Assembly (NCBI RefSeq): GCF_026341125.1
Contig: NZ_JAPEOR010000002.1
Span: forward strand, 2,907,001-2,971,000
DNA length: 64,000 bases
Reading direction: 5' to 3'
From: Streptomyces sp. NBC_01142
Lineage (GTDB): Bacteria > Actinomycetota > Actinomycetes > Streptomycetales > Streptomycetaceae
Position numbers and translations under genes: made by a program. The notes under the pieces are model-generated. The model made no database searches, was not told the origin of the DNA, and saw only the letters and a list, made by a program, of their open reading frames with translations. Position 1 is the first letter of the stretch; the number at the start of each line of letters is the position of its first letter. This document shows, in pieces, positions 17,468-27,665 of the stretch.

Positions 17468-19027
17468 GTGAACGCATCCCATCGCAGAGCCGTGGCCACC
17501 CTGGCCGCAGCCGCACTCGCGACCCCGCTCCTGCTGGCATCTGCCTCCCCCTCCGTCGCGCACCGCCAAGACCCCGCCAAGCAGGCGGCGAAGGACGCGT
17601 CGAAGCTGGCCAGGCAGCTGGTCGAGAAGTCGTCCGCCAAGGACGCCTTCAAGCACCTGAAGAAGTTCCAGCAGATCGCGGACACCACCGGCGGCCACCG
17701 CGCCGCCGGTACGCTCGGGCACGACGCCTCCGCGGCGTACGTGTACCAGCAGCTGAAGAAGTACGGCTATGACGTGTCGTACGAGCAGTTCGAGTTCGTC
17801 TACACCGAGACACAGGCCGAGAAGCTCGCGGTGGTCTCCCCCGCGCCACGGGACATCAAGATCGCGGCCATGACGTACACCAAGTCCACTCCGGTGGGCG
17901 GCATCAAGGCCGACCTGGCCGCCGTGCCGGTGGACGACACCAGCGGCTGCGAGCCGGCCGACTACGCCTCCGGCACCTTCACCGGCAAGGTCGCGCTGAT
18001 CAAGCGCGGCGGCTGCACCTTCGGTGCGAAGCAGGCGGCCGCGGCAGGCGCGGGCGCGACGGGCGCGATCATCTACAACAACACCGAGGGCGCGCTCGGC
18101 GGCACGCTGGGCGACCCGGCCACCGGCAAGATCCCGACCGGTGGAATCACCAAGGCCGAGGGCGAGCAGCTCGTCGCCGACCTCGCCAAGGGCGCGGTGA
18201 ACATCTCCTTCGAGATTCGCCAGCTCCAGCAGAAGCGCGTCACCAACAACGTCATCGCGGAGACCCGCGGCGGCAACGCGGCCAACACCGTGATGCTCGG
18301 CTCGCACCTCGACTCGGTCACCGCGGGCCCCGGCATCAACGACAACGGCTCCGGCTCGGCCGGTCTGCTCGAGGTCGCCGAGGAGCTCGCCAAGAAGGAG
18401 AAGCGGCCGCCCAACAAGGTCCGCTTCGCCTGGTGGTCGGCGGAGGAGAACGGTCTGCTCGGCTCGGAGGCGTACGTCGCCAACCTGAGCGAGCTGGGCA
18501 AGAAGGAGATCAAGCTCTACCTGAACTTCGACATGATCGCCTCGCCGAACTACGGGCTGTTCGTCTACGACGGCGACAACTCCGACGGCGTGGGCTCGGG
18601 CCCCGGCCCGGCGGGCTCGGCCCAGCTGGAGCGCGACATCAACGAGTTCCTCGACAAGCGGCGCACCCCGCACGAGGGCACGGACTTCACCGGACGCTCC
18701 GACTACGGGCCGTTCATCGAGGTCGGCATCCCCTCCGGCGGTACGTTCACCGGCGCGGAGGGCGTCAAGACCGAGGCCCAGGCGAAGAAGTTCGGCGGCA
18801 CGGCGGGCGTCGCGTACGACCCGAACTACCACGCGGCCGGCGACAACCTGAGCAACATCAACATGAAGGCGTTCGCCGTGAACATCGGCGTCATCGCCAA
18901 CGCCGTGGGCACCTACGCCCACGACCTGAGCTCGCTGCGCAAGCCGGTCGTGACGGTCCCCACGGACGGCGACGCGGGCAGCGGCGGCGGCCTGCACGAC
19001 GGCCACGACCACGAGGTGACCGAGTAA
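17468..19027 (+). CDS. Secreted M28-family zinc aminopeptidase with PA domain
   Basis: 519 residues from GTG 17468 behind GGAAGGA. A signal peptide (HRRAVATLAAAALATPLLLA, cut near SPSVAHR) sends it outside. A protease-associated domain (about 165-260, KVALIKRGGCTFGAKQAAAAG) is inserted before the M28 core. Zinc ligands are visible in GSHLDSVTAGPGINDNGSG, in WWSAEENGLLGSEA (catalytic glutamate) and in YDPNYHAAGDN. The tail is Gly/His/Asp-rich (GGLHDGHDHEVTE). It resembles the well-known Streptomyces extracellular leucine aminopeptidase group and would release N-terminal residues from peptides in the medium. Confidence 0.93.
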   Translation: MNASHRRAVATLAAAALATPLLLASASPSVAHRQDPAKQAAKDASKLARQLVEKSSAKDAFKHLKKFQQIADTTGGHRAAGTLGHDASAAYVYQQLKKYGYDVSYEQFEFVYTETQAEKLAVVSPAPRDIKIAAMTYTKSTPVGGIKADLAAVPVDDTSGCEPADYASGTFTGKVALIKRGGCTFGAKQAAAAGAGATGAIIYNNTEGALGGTLGDPATGKIPTGGITKAEGEQLVADLAKGAVNISFEIRQLQQKRVTNNVIAETRGGNAANTVMLGSHLDSVTAGPGINDNGSGSAGLLEVAEELAKKEKRPPNKVRFAWWSAEENGLLGSEAYVANLSELGKKEIKLYLNFDMIASPNYGLFVYDGDNSDGVGSGPGPAGSAQLERDINEFLDKRRTPHEGTDFTGRSDYGPFIEVGIPSGGTFTGAEGVKTEAQAKKFGGTAGVAYDPNYHAAGDNLSNINMKAFAVNIGVIANAVGTYAHDLSSLRKPVVTVPTDGDAGSGGGLHDGHDHEVTE

Positions 19028-19041
19028 CACCCACGTCCCAC

Positions 19042-19073
19042 CCGCCCGCGGAGCCCCAACGGTCCGCGGGCGG
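19042..19073 (+). terminator. Terminator after the aminopeptidase gene
   Basis: Perfect 11-bp stem CCGCCCGCGGA / TCCGCGGGCGG with a 10-base loop, starting 15 bases after the stop codon. There is no T run. Confidence 0.7.
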
Positions 19074-19423
19074 CGGGCGGGCGGGCCCCGCGAAGAGCCC
19101 TGCGGTGCAGGTGATTCCGCCCCGCCAACCACCCGAGCCGTCTCGCGCCAGGCGTTCGGCCCACCCCGCCCGCGGGGTGGCGAAGAAAACCCGCCCCCGG
19201 TCGGTCAGCAGGCCCCCGCACCTCCGTGCGGAGCAGGCGCTACAGCCCGCCGGCGGACCACACCGCACGCACCTCGAAGCGGTCGCACCACGAGCCCCGC
19301 GTGGGATCCCGTCGTCCTCTGCGCCACTCCGTGGCAGGGGTTGACGGTGGGGCCGCCGGACACCACTCGGTCGTACGCGCCGCGAAGCAGGCCCACCACC
19401 AGGCCCGGCGGACCCCGCCCCCG
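19074..19423. other. Convergent intergenic stretch
   Basis: About 350 bases between converging genes. It is G+C-rich with no reading frame I would call a gene. A GGGTGGCGAAGAAAACCCGCC stretch near 19174 and GC-rich inverted segments may act as further terminators for both sides. Confidence 0.4.
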
Positions 19424-21073
19424 CTACCGCCGGCGGCTGGCCGTGCCGAAGATCGAGCGGGAGATTTCGCGGCCCAGCTGCGTCCCCACCGACCGTGCCA
19501 GCGACTTGAAGATGCCGCTGCCCATCACCTGCCCGACCAGCGACTCGTCCTCCTTGGGCGCGGCCTTCGACGCCTTCGAGGCCTTGGCCTCGTGCGCCGC
19601 CTCGTGCACCGCCTCCTTCGCCCGGTCCGCCTCCACCGCCGCCTGTACCGCCGCCGCCTCCGCCCGCTGCTGCTCGGCGGTCAGCTTCTCGTACGCCGAC
19701 TCCCGGTCGACCGCCTCCGCATAGCGCGAGTACAGCGGCGAAGCCTTCACCATCCGGTCCAGCGAGCCCGCGTCGATCGGGCCCATCAGCGACTGCGGCG
19801 CCGCCAGCCGCGTCACCGCGACCGGCGTCGGCGCACCCTTGTCGCTCAGCACGGTGATCACCGCCTCGCCCGTGCCGAGCTGCGTGAGCACCTCCTCCAG
19901 GTCGTACGGCGAGTTCGGGAAGGTCTTCACCGTCGCCTTGAGCGCCTTGGCGTCGTCGGGCGTGAAGGCACGCAGCGCGTGCTGCACCCGGTTGCCGAGC
20001 TGCGCCAGCACATCCGTCGGCACGTCCTTCGGCGTCTGGGTGACGAAGAAGATGCCGACCCCTTTCGAGCGAATCAGCCGTACGGTCTGCGTGATCGACT
20101 CCAGGAACGCCTTGGTCGCCCCGTTGAAGAGCAGATGCGCTTCGTCGAAGAAGAAGACCAGCTTGGGCTGCTCCACATCGCCGACCTCGGGAAGGTCGTT
20201 GAAGAGATCCGCGAGCAGCCACATCAGGAAGGTCGAGAAGAGCTGCGGCTTGTCCCGCACGGCGGGCAGTTCCAGTACGGAGACGAGCCCCCGCCCGTCC
20301 GGCGCCGTACGCAGCAGCTCACCGGTGTCGAACTCCGGCTCCCCGAAGAAGCCGCCCGCCCCCTGCTGCTCGAAGGCGGTGATCGACCGCAGGATCACCC
20401 CGGCGGTGGCCGTGGAGAGCCCACCGAGCCGCCTGAGCTCCGCCTTCCCGGAGTCCGAGACGAGGAAGGCGACCACGGCCCGCAGATCCTTCAGATCCAC
20501 CAGCTCCAGCCCCTTGGAGTCGGCGTAGTGGAAGATCAGCCCGAGCGACTGCTCCTGCGTCTGGTTGAGCTGGAGCACCTTGGAGAGCAGGACGGGTCCG
20601 AAGCTGGTGACCGTCGCGCGCAGCGGAATGCCGGGGCCGATGCCGCCGAGTCCGTAGAACTCGCAGGGGAAACCCTTGCCCTCCCACTCCTGCCCGACCT
20701 GACCGGCACGCTCCCGGACCTTCTCGCCCGCCTCGCCGGGGGCCGAGATGCCGGAGACATCGCCCTTGATGTCGGCGAGGAAGACGGGCACACCGTTGGC
20801 GGAGAGCTGTTCGGCGATCAGCTGGAGCGTCTTGGTCTTCCCGGTGCCGGTGGCCCCGGCGACCAGCCCGTGCCGGTTGAGCATGGACAGGGGGATACGG
20901 ATCTGGGCGTCGGCGTAGCACTGGCCGTCCCAGAGCAGGGCGCCCAGGTCGAGCGCGGCGCCGGTGAGGGCGTATCCGGCGGCGATCTCCAGCGCGGGCT
21001 GCGGCAGTGCGGGCGCCGAGGAGACGGTCTCGGGGGCCACGGAGGCGGCCGACGCCTGTTCGCTCTCGCTCAT
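19424..21073 (-). CDS. HerA-like (DUF853) P-loop ATPase
   Basis: 549 residues from ATG 21073. Walker A is GLVAGATGTGKTKTLQLIAEQL and Walker B is KLVFFFDEAHLLFNGATKAFLE. Between them lie LADIKGDVSGIS and an arginine-rich stretch, and VGIFFVTQTPKDVPTDVLAQLGNRVQHALRAFTPDD is the typical C-terminal signature of this family (YjgR-like). HerA relatives translocate DNA, but the role of DUF853 proteins is not settled. The tail is a charged Glu/Ala/Lys coiled region ending in SRSIFGTASRRR. No nuclease gene (NurA) is adjacent, so a housekeeping role is more likely than a defence system. Confidence 0.88.
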   Translation of the reverse strand: MSESEQASAASVAPETVSSAPALPQPALEIAAGYALTGAALDLGALLWDGQCYADAQIRIPLSMLNRHGLVAGATGTGKTKTLQLIAEQLSANGVPVFLADIKGDVSGISAPGEAGEKVRERAGQVGQEWEGKGFPCEFYGLGGIGPGIPLRATVTSFGPVLLSKVLQLNQTQEQSLGLIFHYADSKGLELVDLKDLRAVVAFLVSDSGKAELRRLGGLSTATAGVILRSITAFEQQGAGGFFGEPEFDTGELLRTAPDGRGLVSVLELPAVRDKPQLFSTFLMWLLADLFNDLPEVGDVEQPKLVFFFDEAHLLFNGATKAFLESITQTVRLIRSKGVGIFFVTQTPKDVPTDVLAQLGNRVQHALRAFTPDDAKALKATVKTFPNSPYDLEEVLTQLGTGEAVITVLSDKGAPTPVAVTRLAAPQSLMGPIDAGSLDRMVKASPLYSRYAEAVDRESAYEKLTAEQQRAEAAAVQAAVEADRAKEAVHEAAHEAKASKASKAAPKEDESLVGQVMGSGIFKSLARSVGTQLGREISRSIFGTASRRR

Positions 21074-21169
21074 GAGGGTCCCCTGTTTCCTGGTATGCGC
21101 AATTTTGCCCAGGATCGCACTGCGCCGCCGTGGCTGCGCCCGGAGCCTCTTGCCCGGTAGGCTTTCCGT

Positions 21170-21466
21170 GTGATCTTCAAGCGCATCGGTAACGGGCGGC
21201 CGTATCCCGACCATGGCCGGGAAAGCACCCGGCAGTGGGCGGATGTTGCGCCGCGCCCGGTCCGCCTCGATCAGCTCGTGACCACCAAGGGCCAGCTCGA
21301 TCTCGAGACGCTGCTCGCGGAGGACTCCACGTTCTACGGCGACCTCTTCGCCCATGTCGTGAAGTGGCAGGGCGACCTCTACCTGGAGGACGGTCTGCAC
21401 CGCGCCGTGCGCGCCGCGCTCCAGCAGCGTCAGGTGCTGCACGCCCGCGTTCTCGAGCTGGGCTGA
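21170..21466 (+). CDS. Small conserved protein, VapB-antitoxin-like
   Basis: 98 residues from GTG 21170: a basic start (IFKRIGNGRPYPDHGRES), then VRLDQLVTTKGQLDLETLLAEDSTFYGDLFAHVVKW and QGDLYLEDGLHRAVRAALQQ. It is strongly conserved in Streptomyces and often labelled a VapB-family antitoxin, but no PIN-domain toxin gene adjoins it, so that label is doubtful; the LVTTKGQLD part also recalls ParB-like domains. It is divergent from the HerA-like gene across a 96-base promoter gap. Confidence 0.8.
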   Translation: MIFKRIGNGRPYPDHGRESTRQWADVAPRPVRLDQLVTTKGQLDLETLLAEDSTFYGDLFAHVVKWQGDLYLEDGLHRAVRAALQQRQVLHARVLELG

Positions 21467-21636
21467 GGCCACCGGCGCGGGCCGGCGACGGCTCGTCGAG
21501 GCGGCTTCCGTGACGGGCCGCCCCGCCCCCGGCGACAGGGCGTCAACTGACCCTTTCGGACCCTTTACGGACCGTACGGACGCAATCTATTGATCATCTA
21601 GTAGGCATCCGCACCGGGCCGCACTACGCTGCGCCC

Positions 21637-22260
21637 ATGAGCATGCTGACTCCCCCCGGCATGGGTGGAAAGTACCGCATCACGGGCGACAAGTACCCGC
21701 GCATGCGACGCCCTCGCAACCGCCGCAGAAGCGTATCGGCCGCCCTGGCCGCGGTGGTCGCCCTCGCCCTCGCCGGCTGGGGAACACTGCAGCTCATCGA
21801 CGTCTTCGCCGGCGACGGCAAGAAGACCTCGACGGCGGGCCGCAAGGGGGAGTGCAAACCCGCCCCCAAGGCTTCCGTGGCCCCCCTGCCACCCAGGCCC
21901 CGTCAGATCACGGTGAACGTCTACAACGCGACCCCGCGCAGCGGCCTCGCCAAGGCGGCGGCCGACGAGCTGAAGAAACGCGGCTTCGCCATCGGCAAGG
22001 TGGGCAACGCCCCGGCCGCGTACGACAAGAAGGTCGCGGGCACCGGAATACTGCTGGGCGCGCCCGAGGCGAACGAAGGCGCCTTCCGGGTACTCGCCAC
22101 CCAGCTCAGGGGCACCCAGCTGAAGAACGACACCCGCGACACGGCGGACGTCGACCTGATCCTCGGCACGGCCTTCAAGAACCTGGCCGCAAAGAAGAAC
22201 GCCGACGCGGCCCTGGCCGTCATGGCCGAGCCCGCACCGGCGTCCGCGGGAAAGTGCTGA
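21637..22260 (+). CDS. LytR C-terminal domain protein
   Basis: 207 residues from ATG 21637. A basic cytoplasmic stretch (MRRPRNRRRS) and one transmembrane helix (VSAALAAVVALALAGWGTLQL) place the rest outside. Residues about 90-195 form a LytR_C domain: ITVNVYNATPRSGLAKAAADELKKRGFAIGKVGNAP, then GTGILLGAPEANEGAFRVLATQL. Such domains accompany LCP cell-wall ligases; this stand-alone anchored form has no LCP catalytic domain and may help wall assembly. Monocistronic, convergent with upp. Confidence 0.88.
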   Translation: MSMLTPPGMGGKYRITGDKYPRMRRPRNRRRSVSAALAAVVALALAGWGTLQLIDVFAGDGKKTSTAGRKGECKPAPKASVAPLPPRPRQITVNVYNATPRSGLAKAAADELKKRGFAIGKVGNAPAAYDKKVAGTGILLGAPEANEGAFRVLATQLRGTQLKNDTRDTADVDLILGTAFKNLAAKKNADAALAVMAEPAPASAGKC

Positions 22261-22321
22261 TCCCCCGCCCCCCGAGGCCGAGGCACACGGTCCTCAGGGC
22301 GTCCGGGGAGCGGTGCACCGA

Positions 22322-22957
22322 CTAGTCCACCGTGCCGTACATGCGGTCGCCCGCGTCGCCGAGGCCCGGCACGATGTAGCCGTGCTCGTTGAGCCGCTCG
22401 TCGACCGAGGCGGTGACCACGGTGACCGGCGTGCCCGCCAGCTCGCGCTCCATCACCTCGACGCCCTCGGGCGCCGCGAGCAGCACGACCGCGGTCACAT
22501 CGTCCGCGCCGCGCTTGATGAGCTCCCGGATCGCCGCGACCAGGGTGCCGCCGGTGGCCAGCATCGGGTCGAGGACGTACACCTGACGGCCGGAGAGGTC
22601 CTCCGGCATCCGGGTGGCATACGTCGACGCCTCCAGGGTCTCCTCGTTGCGGATCATCCCGAGGAAGCCCACCTCGGCGGTCGGCAGCAGCCGGACCATC
22701 CCGTCGAGCATGCCCAGGCCTGCCCGCAGGATCGGCACGACCAGCGGGCGCGGGTACGACAGCTTCACGCCCGTCGTCCCGGTCACCGGGGTCTGGATGT
22801 CGACCTGCTCGGTGCGCACGTCCCTGGTGGCCTCGTACGCGAGCAGAGTGACCAGCTCGTCGGCGAGACGCCGGAAGGTCGGGGAGTCGGTGCGCTTGTC
22901 GCGCAGCGTGGTGAGTTTGTGCGCCACCAGCGGGTGGTCGACGACATGGATCCGCAT
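22322..22957 (-). CDS. upp: Uracil phosphoribosyltransferase
   Basis: 211 residues. Pyrimidine salvage: uracil plus PRPP gives UMP. It starts [20 protein letters not shown], has the type I PRTase patterns [15 protein letters not shown] and [18 protein letters not shown] (PRPP loop), and ends [14 protein letters not shown], the uracil-binding C-terminal motif. Full length, all key motifs intact. Confidence 0.97.
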   Translation of the reverse strand: MRIHVVDHPLVAHKLTTLRDKRTDSPTFRRLADELVTLLAYEATRDVRTEQVDIQTPVTGTTGVKLSYPRPLVVPILRAGLGMLDGMVRLLPTAEVGFLGMIRNEETLEASTYATRMPEDLSGRQVYVLDPMLATGGTLVAAIRELIKRGADDVTAVVLLAAPEGVEVMERELAGTPVTVVTASVDERLNEHGYIVPGLGDAGDRMYGTVD

Positions 22958-23076
22958 GCGCCCAACAGTAGCCCGGCTCGCATCAAGCCAGAATCCGGAG
23001 GGAAGGTGGTGGGGGTACCCCCAGGCCGCAAGGCCGAGGGGGAGTACGGACTCAGCCGTGGGGTGGTGTGTGGCCG

Positions 23077-24491
<1,415 letters not shown>

Positions 24492-24551
24492 GGGAACCCT
24501 CGTCGGATACCGATTTCAAAGCACGGCCCACCTTGGGCTAAGCTCTCTCCC

Positions 24552-24636
24552 GGTAGCGTGTCCGAGCGGCCGAAGGAGCTCGCCTCGAAAGCGAGTGTGG
24601 CGCAAGTCACCGAGGGTTCAAATCCCTCCGCTACCG
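24552..24636 (+). tRNA. tRNA-Ser(CGA)
   Basis: Acceptor GGTAGCG pairs with CGCTACC, discriminator G; CCA is not encoded. The anticodon arm CTCGCCTCGAAAGCGAG gives anticodon CGA. A class II long variable arm (TGTGGCGCAAGTCACC) and T-loop TTCAAAT are present. A terminator follows directly. Confidence 0.96.
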
Positions 24637-24645
24637 CTGGCAGAA

Positions 24646-24678
24646 CGAAAGGGCGGTCCCGATGGGGCCGCCCTTTCG
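24646..24678 (+). terminator. Terminator after tRNA-Ser(CGA)
   Basis: Perfect 11-bp stem CGAAAGGGCGG / CCGCCCTTTCG around an 11-base loop, ten bases after the tRNA. Confidence 0.85.
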
Positions 24679-25021
24679 CGATCTTCCGTCCGTCCGACCG
24701 GGCGAACCGGTAGCCCTCTGCCCACCGGGCCGCATCCGGACTGGTGGCCCCTCCCGGTCGCATGACTGCTCGTATGACTGCTCGTATGACTGTCAGCCGT
24801 GTGTGCCGAAGCCGTATGCGTACAGATTCGGCGCTCCGTCTCGGATTCCGCCCCATTGGTACCGGGTCGTGCCTGAGCCCGCACCGTGAACGGAGATGAA
24901 CTCGCCCGGAAGGCTTCGGATCACGCTCCGAGGGCCTCGATGGCCGGGTCCTCGGCTCCCGAGGGCTCGGTTAGACTCTCGCGACCGCATGCTCAGGAGA
25001 CAGCAGGGGAGATAGGGGCTG
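24679..25021. other. Intergenic stretch with short tandem repeat
   Basis: About 340 bases. It holds a 12-bp tandem repeat (GACTGCTCGTAT, two full copies and a partial third, 24764-24796). Near 24970 a TTAGACT hexamer resembles a Streptomyces -10 box for the 54-residue membrane protein gene. No gene is seen. Confidence 0.45.
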
Positions 25022-25186
25022 ATGGTACAAACGAAGAAGATCGCTCTGTACATCGTCGTCGTCTTCGTGCTGTACACGATCATCACGTCCCCCAAAGAGG
25101 CCGCCGACCTGGTCGAGATAGGCTTCGAAGGCATTTCGACGGCCGCGCAGAGCGTCGGAGAGTTCATGACCGAGCTCATCAAGTAG
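25022..25186 (+). CDS. 54-residue membrane protein
   Basis: ATG 25022 follows GGGGAGA. One transmembrane helix (KKIALYIVVVFVLYTIITSP) precedes an amphipathic tail (KEAADLVEIGFEGISTAAQS, then VGEFMTELIK). Its stop lies 8 bases before the Dabb gene, whose ribosome site overlaps it, so the two form an operon. Very small membrane proteins of this kind are conserved beside sigF in Streptomyces as far as I recall. No function known. Confidence 0.8.
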   Translation: MVQTKKIALYIVVVFVLYTIITSPKEAADLVEIGFEGISTAAQSVGEFMTELIK

Positions 25187-25194
25187 GAGTCCCC

Positions 25195-25488
25195 TTGATC
25201 CGCCATCTGGTCCTGTTCAAGCTGAATGAGGGCGTCGATCGCGACGAGCCGCGGGTGACCGCCGGCGTGAAGGCCTTCCAGGAGCTCGAGGGAGTCGTCC
25301 CGGAGCTGGAGTTCTGGGAGTGCGCCTGGAACATCACCGACCGGCCGATCGCCTATGACTTCGCCATCAACTCCGCGGTGGCCGACCAGGATGCGCTCAA
25401 GCGGTACCTCGAGCATCCGGCCCATCAGGCGGCCGCCGGAAAGTGGCGCGAGTTCGCCACGTGGGTGATCGCCGACTACGAGTTCTGA
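25195..25488 (+). CDS. Dabb-domain (stress-responsive alpha/beta barrel) protein
   Basis: 97 residues from TTG 25195, with TAGGAG five bases upstream; no ATG or GTG would give a complete domain. The Dabb fold begins IRHLVLFKLNEGVDRDEPRV, continues with FQELEGVVPELEFWE, and ends with HPAHQAAAGKWREFATWVIADYEF. The family forms small ferredoxin-like dimers, some of them enzymes, most unknown. It is co-transcribed with the small membrane protein and ends at a strong terminator. Confidence 0.88.
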   Translation: MIRHLVLFKLNEGVDRDEPRVTAGVKAFQELEGVVPELEFWECAWNITDRPIAYDFAINSAVADQDALKRYLEHPAHQAAAGKWREFATWVIADYEF

Positions 25489-25513
25489 CGTCCCGCACCC
25501 TCCCCGGGCCCCG

Positions 25514-25542
25514 GCCCCTCGCCACTGCGGCGGGGGGCTTTT
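25514..25542 (+). terminator. Intrinsic terminator after the Dabb gene
   Basis: Stem GCCCCTCGCC (25514-25523) pairs with GGCGGGGGGC (25529-25538, with a G-T wobble) over a 5-base loop and is followed by TTTTT. A classical rho-independent terminator. Confidence 0.9.
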
Positions 25543-25674
25543 TGCTGTTTACCCCAACTTGCCCTTCAACACGGTGTTATCGGGTGCTTGCACACAGTGC
25601 ACATGTCTTGTGATGCTATGACCGCTTTTGACGGATGAGTTGACCGAAGTTGACCGCAAAGGGGTGGCGTGACC

Positions 25675-26517
25675 GTGCCGGCCAGTACTGCGCCTCAGGT
25701 GCCGCCCCAGAACGAGCGGCCGGACGACACCCCGGCCCCGGGGAGACCGCAGGGCAGGGGCGCGGACACCCGGGCACTGACCCAGGTGCTCTTCGGCGAG
25801 CTCAAGGGACTGGAGCCGGGCACCCCGGAACACTCCCGGGTGCGTGGGGCGCTGATCGAGGCAAATCTGCCGCTGGTGCGATACGCCGCGGCCCGGTTCC
25901 GCAGCCGCAACGAACCGATGGAGGACGTGGTCCAGGTCGGCACGATCGGGCTGATCAACGCGATCGACCGGTTCGACCCCGAGCGCGGGGTGCAGTTCCC
26001 GACCTTCGCGATGCCCACGGTGGTCGGTGAGATCAAGCGGTACTTCCGCGACAACGTAAGGACCGTGCATGTGCCGCGGCGGCTGCACGAACTGTGGGTC
26101 CAGGTCAACGGCGCCACCGAGGACCTGACGACGGCTCACGGCCGGTCCCCCACCACCGCCGAGATCGCCGAGCGGCTGAAGATCGGCGAGGACGAGGTAC
26201 TGGCCTGCATCGAGGCGGGCCGCTCGTACCACGCGACATCCCTGGAAGCAGCCCAGGAGGGCGACGGGCTGCCGGGCCTGCTCGACCGGCTCGGCTACGA
26301 GGACCCGGCGCTGGCCGGTGTCGAGCACCGCGATCTCGTACGCCATCTCCTCGTACAACTGCCCGAGCGGGAACAGCGGATCCTGATGCTCCGGTACTAC
26401 AACAATCTGACGCAGTCCCAGATCAGCCAGGAGCTCGGCGTCTCCCAGATGCATGTGTCAAGACTTCTGGCCAGAAGCTTCGCACGACTGCGATCCGCAA
26501 ATAGGATCGAAGCGTAG
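25675..26517 (+). CDS. sigF: SigB-type RNA polymerase sigma factor, sigF-like
   Basis: 280 residues. GTG 25675 (reading [11 protein letters not shown]) has AAAGGGG ten bases upstream; GTG 25669 would add two residues. Region 2 is [33 protein letters not shown], region 3 [16 protein letters not shown], and region 4 [36 protein letters not shown]. In Streptomyces SigF acts late in spore maturation. The order tadA, sigF, sigN matches the gene order I recall from S. coelicolor. No anti-sigma or anti-anti-sigma gene adjoins, so control comes from elsewhere. Confidence 0.88.
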   Translation: MPASTAPQVPPQNERPDDTPAPGRPQGRGADTRALTQVLFGELKGLEPGTPEHSRVRGALIEANLPLVRYAAARFRSRNEPMEDVVQVGTIGLINAIDRFDPERGVQFPTFAMPTVVGEIKRYFRDNVRTVHVPRRLHELWVQVNGATEDLTTAHGRSPTTAEIAERLKIGEDEVLACIEAGRSYHATSLEAAQEGDGLPGLLDRLGYEDPALAGVEHRDLVRHLLVQLPEREQRILMLRYYNNLTQSQISQELGVSQMHVSRLLARSFARLRSANRIEA

Positions 26518-26606
26518 CTGGAACGGGTAGACCGCCTCAGGGCCCTTACGGGCAGTCAGAAAGCCGCACACCCCCAGTCTCCTGCGGAGATTTGCCCGAT
26601 ACTTAT

Positions 26607-26698
26607 CGACATGTCACTACAGCGTGTTGCCGACATGTGACATTCTGCTGGAACCGCGTTTGCCGCAGCTCCACCTCCGGTATTCAGGTGGAGGCTGC
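26607..26698 (+). promoter_or_regulatory. Repeats and hairpin in the sigF-sigN gap
   Basis: CGACATGTCAC (26607-26617) and CGACATGTGAC (26631-26641) are direct repeats with a 24-base period, each containing the palindrome ACATGT. A strong hairpin follows: GCAGCTCCACCT (26665-26676) with AGGTGGAGGCTGC (26686-26698), one bulge, loop CCGGTATTC. The pair could be an activator site plus a terminator or 5' leader structure for sigN. Confidence 0.55.
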
Positions 26699-26751
26699 GT
26701 TCCTCAGATGGTCGTGGCCGCCGCGACCGTCCGCGACCTCAAGGGGGTGGC

Positions 26752-27615
26752 ATGTCCGTAGAACAGGGCAGCTCGAAGGTGCTCACGCTCACGAAGAGCG
26801 CACCCGCACCTGTCGTACCTGACAGCTCGGAAGCCATCGACACCCGTACTCTGTCCCGCTCCCTGTTCCTGCGGCTCCGGGCACTGGACTCCGAGGGATC
26901 CGAGGGAACGGGCACCAGCCCGGAGCGCACCTATGTGCGCGACACCCTCATCGAGCTCAATCTGCCCCTGGTGCGGTACGCCGCGGCCCGGTTCCGCAGC
27001 CGCAACGAACCGATGGAGGACATCGTCCAGGTCGGCACGATCGGCCTGATCAAGGCGATCGACCGGTTCGACTGCGAACGGGGCGTGGAATTCCCGACGT
27101 TCGCGATGCCGACCGTCGTCGGCGAGATCAAGCGTTTCTTCCGCGACACCTCATGGTCGGTGCGAGTGCCGCGCCGGCTCCAGGAGCTGCGGCTCGCGCT
27201 CACCAAGGCCAGCGACGAGCTGGCCCAGAAGCTCGACCGCTCGCCGACCGTTCCCGAACTCGCCGCGGTGCTCGGGGTGTCGGAGGAGGACGTCGTCGAC
27301 GGTCTGGCGGTGGGCAACGCCTACACCGCCTCCTCGCTCGACTCGCCCTCACCCGAGGACGACGGCGGCGAGGGCTCGCTCGCGGACCGGCTGGGGTACG
27401 AGGACACGGCCCTGGAGGGCGTCGAGTACCGCGAGTCGCTCAAGCCCCTGCTGGCCAAACTCCCGCCCAGGGAACGGCAGATCATCATGCTCCGCTTCTT
27501 CGCCAACATGACGCAGTCGCAGATCGGCGAGGAGGTCGGCATCTCGCAGATGCATGTCTCACGACTGCTGACCCGTACGCTCGCGCAGCTGCGGGAGGGC
27601 CTGATCGCCGACTGA
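26752..27615 (+). CDS. sigN: SigB-type RNA polymerase sigma factor, sigN-like
   Basis: 287 residues from ATG 26752 with AAGGGGG upstream. Regions 2 to 4 closely match the neighbouring sigma: [56 protein letters not shown], and [32 protein letters not shown]. The two genes are clear tandem paralogues. SigN in S. coelicolor is linked to early aerial growth. The 230-base gap between them holds repeats and a hairpin, so it likely has its own promoter. Confidence 0.88.
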   Translation: MSVEQGSSKVLTLTKSAPAPVVPDSSEAIDTRTLSRSLFLRLRALDSEGSEGTGTSPERTYVRDTLIELNLPLVRYAAARFRSRNEPMEDIVQVGTIGLIKAIDRFDCERGVEFPTFAMPTVVGEIKRFFRDTSWSVRVPRRLQELRLALTKASDELAQKLDRSPTVPELAAVLGVSEEDVVDGLAVGNAYTASSLDSPSPEDDGGEGSLADRLGYEDTALEGVEYRESLKPLLAKLPPRERQIIMLRFFANMTQSQIGEEVGISQMHVSRLLTRTLAQLREGLIAD

Positions 27616-27665
27616 ACCGCAGCGGCGGGGTTCCTTATTGACGGTGCGTCAGACACACTATCGCG

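Noticed and set aside
19424..21073. HerA-based anti-phage defence system
   Set aside because: No Sir2, NurA or other effector gene adjoins; the DUF853 protein is a widespread housekeeping-type gene in Streptomyces.
21170..21466. Toxin-antitoxin pair
   Set aside because: The VapB-like protein has no PIN-domain or other toxin gene beside it; neighbours are a HerA-like ATPase and a LytR_C protein.
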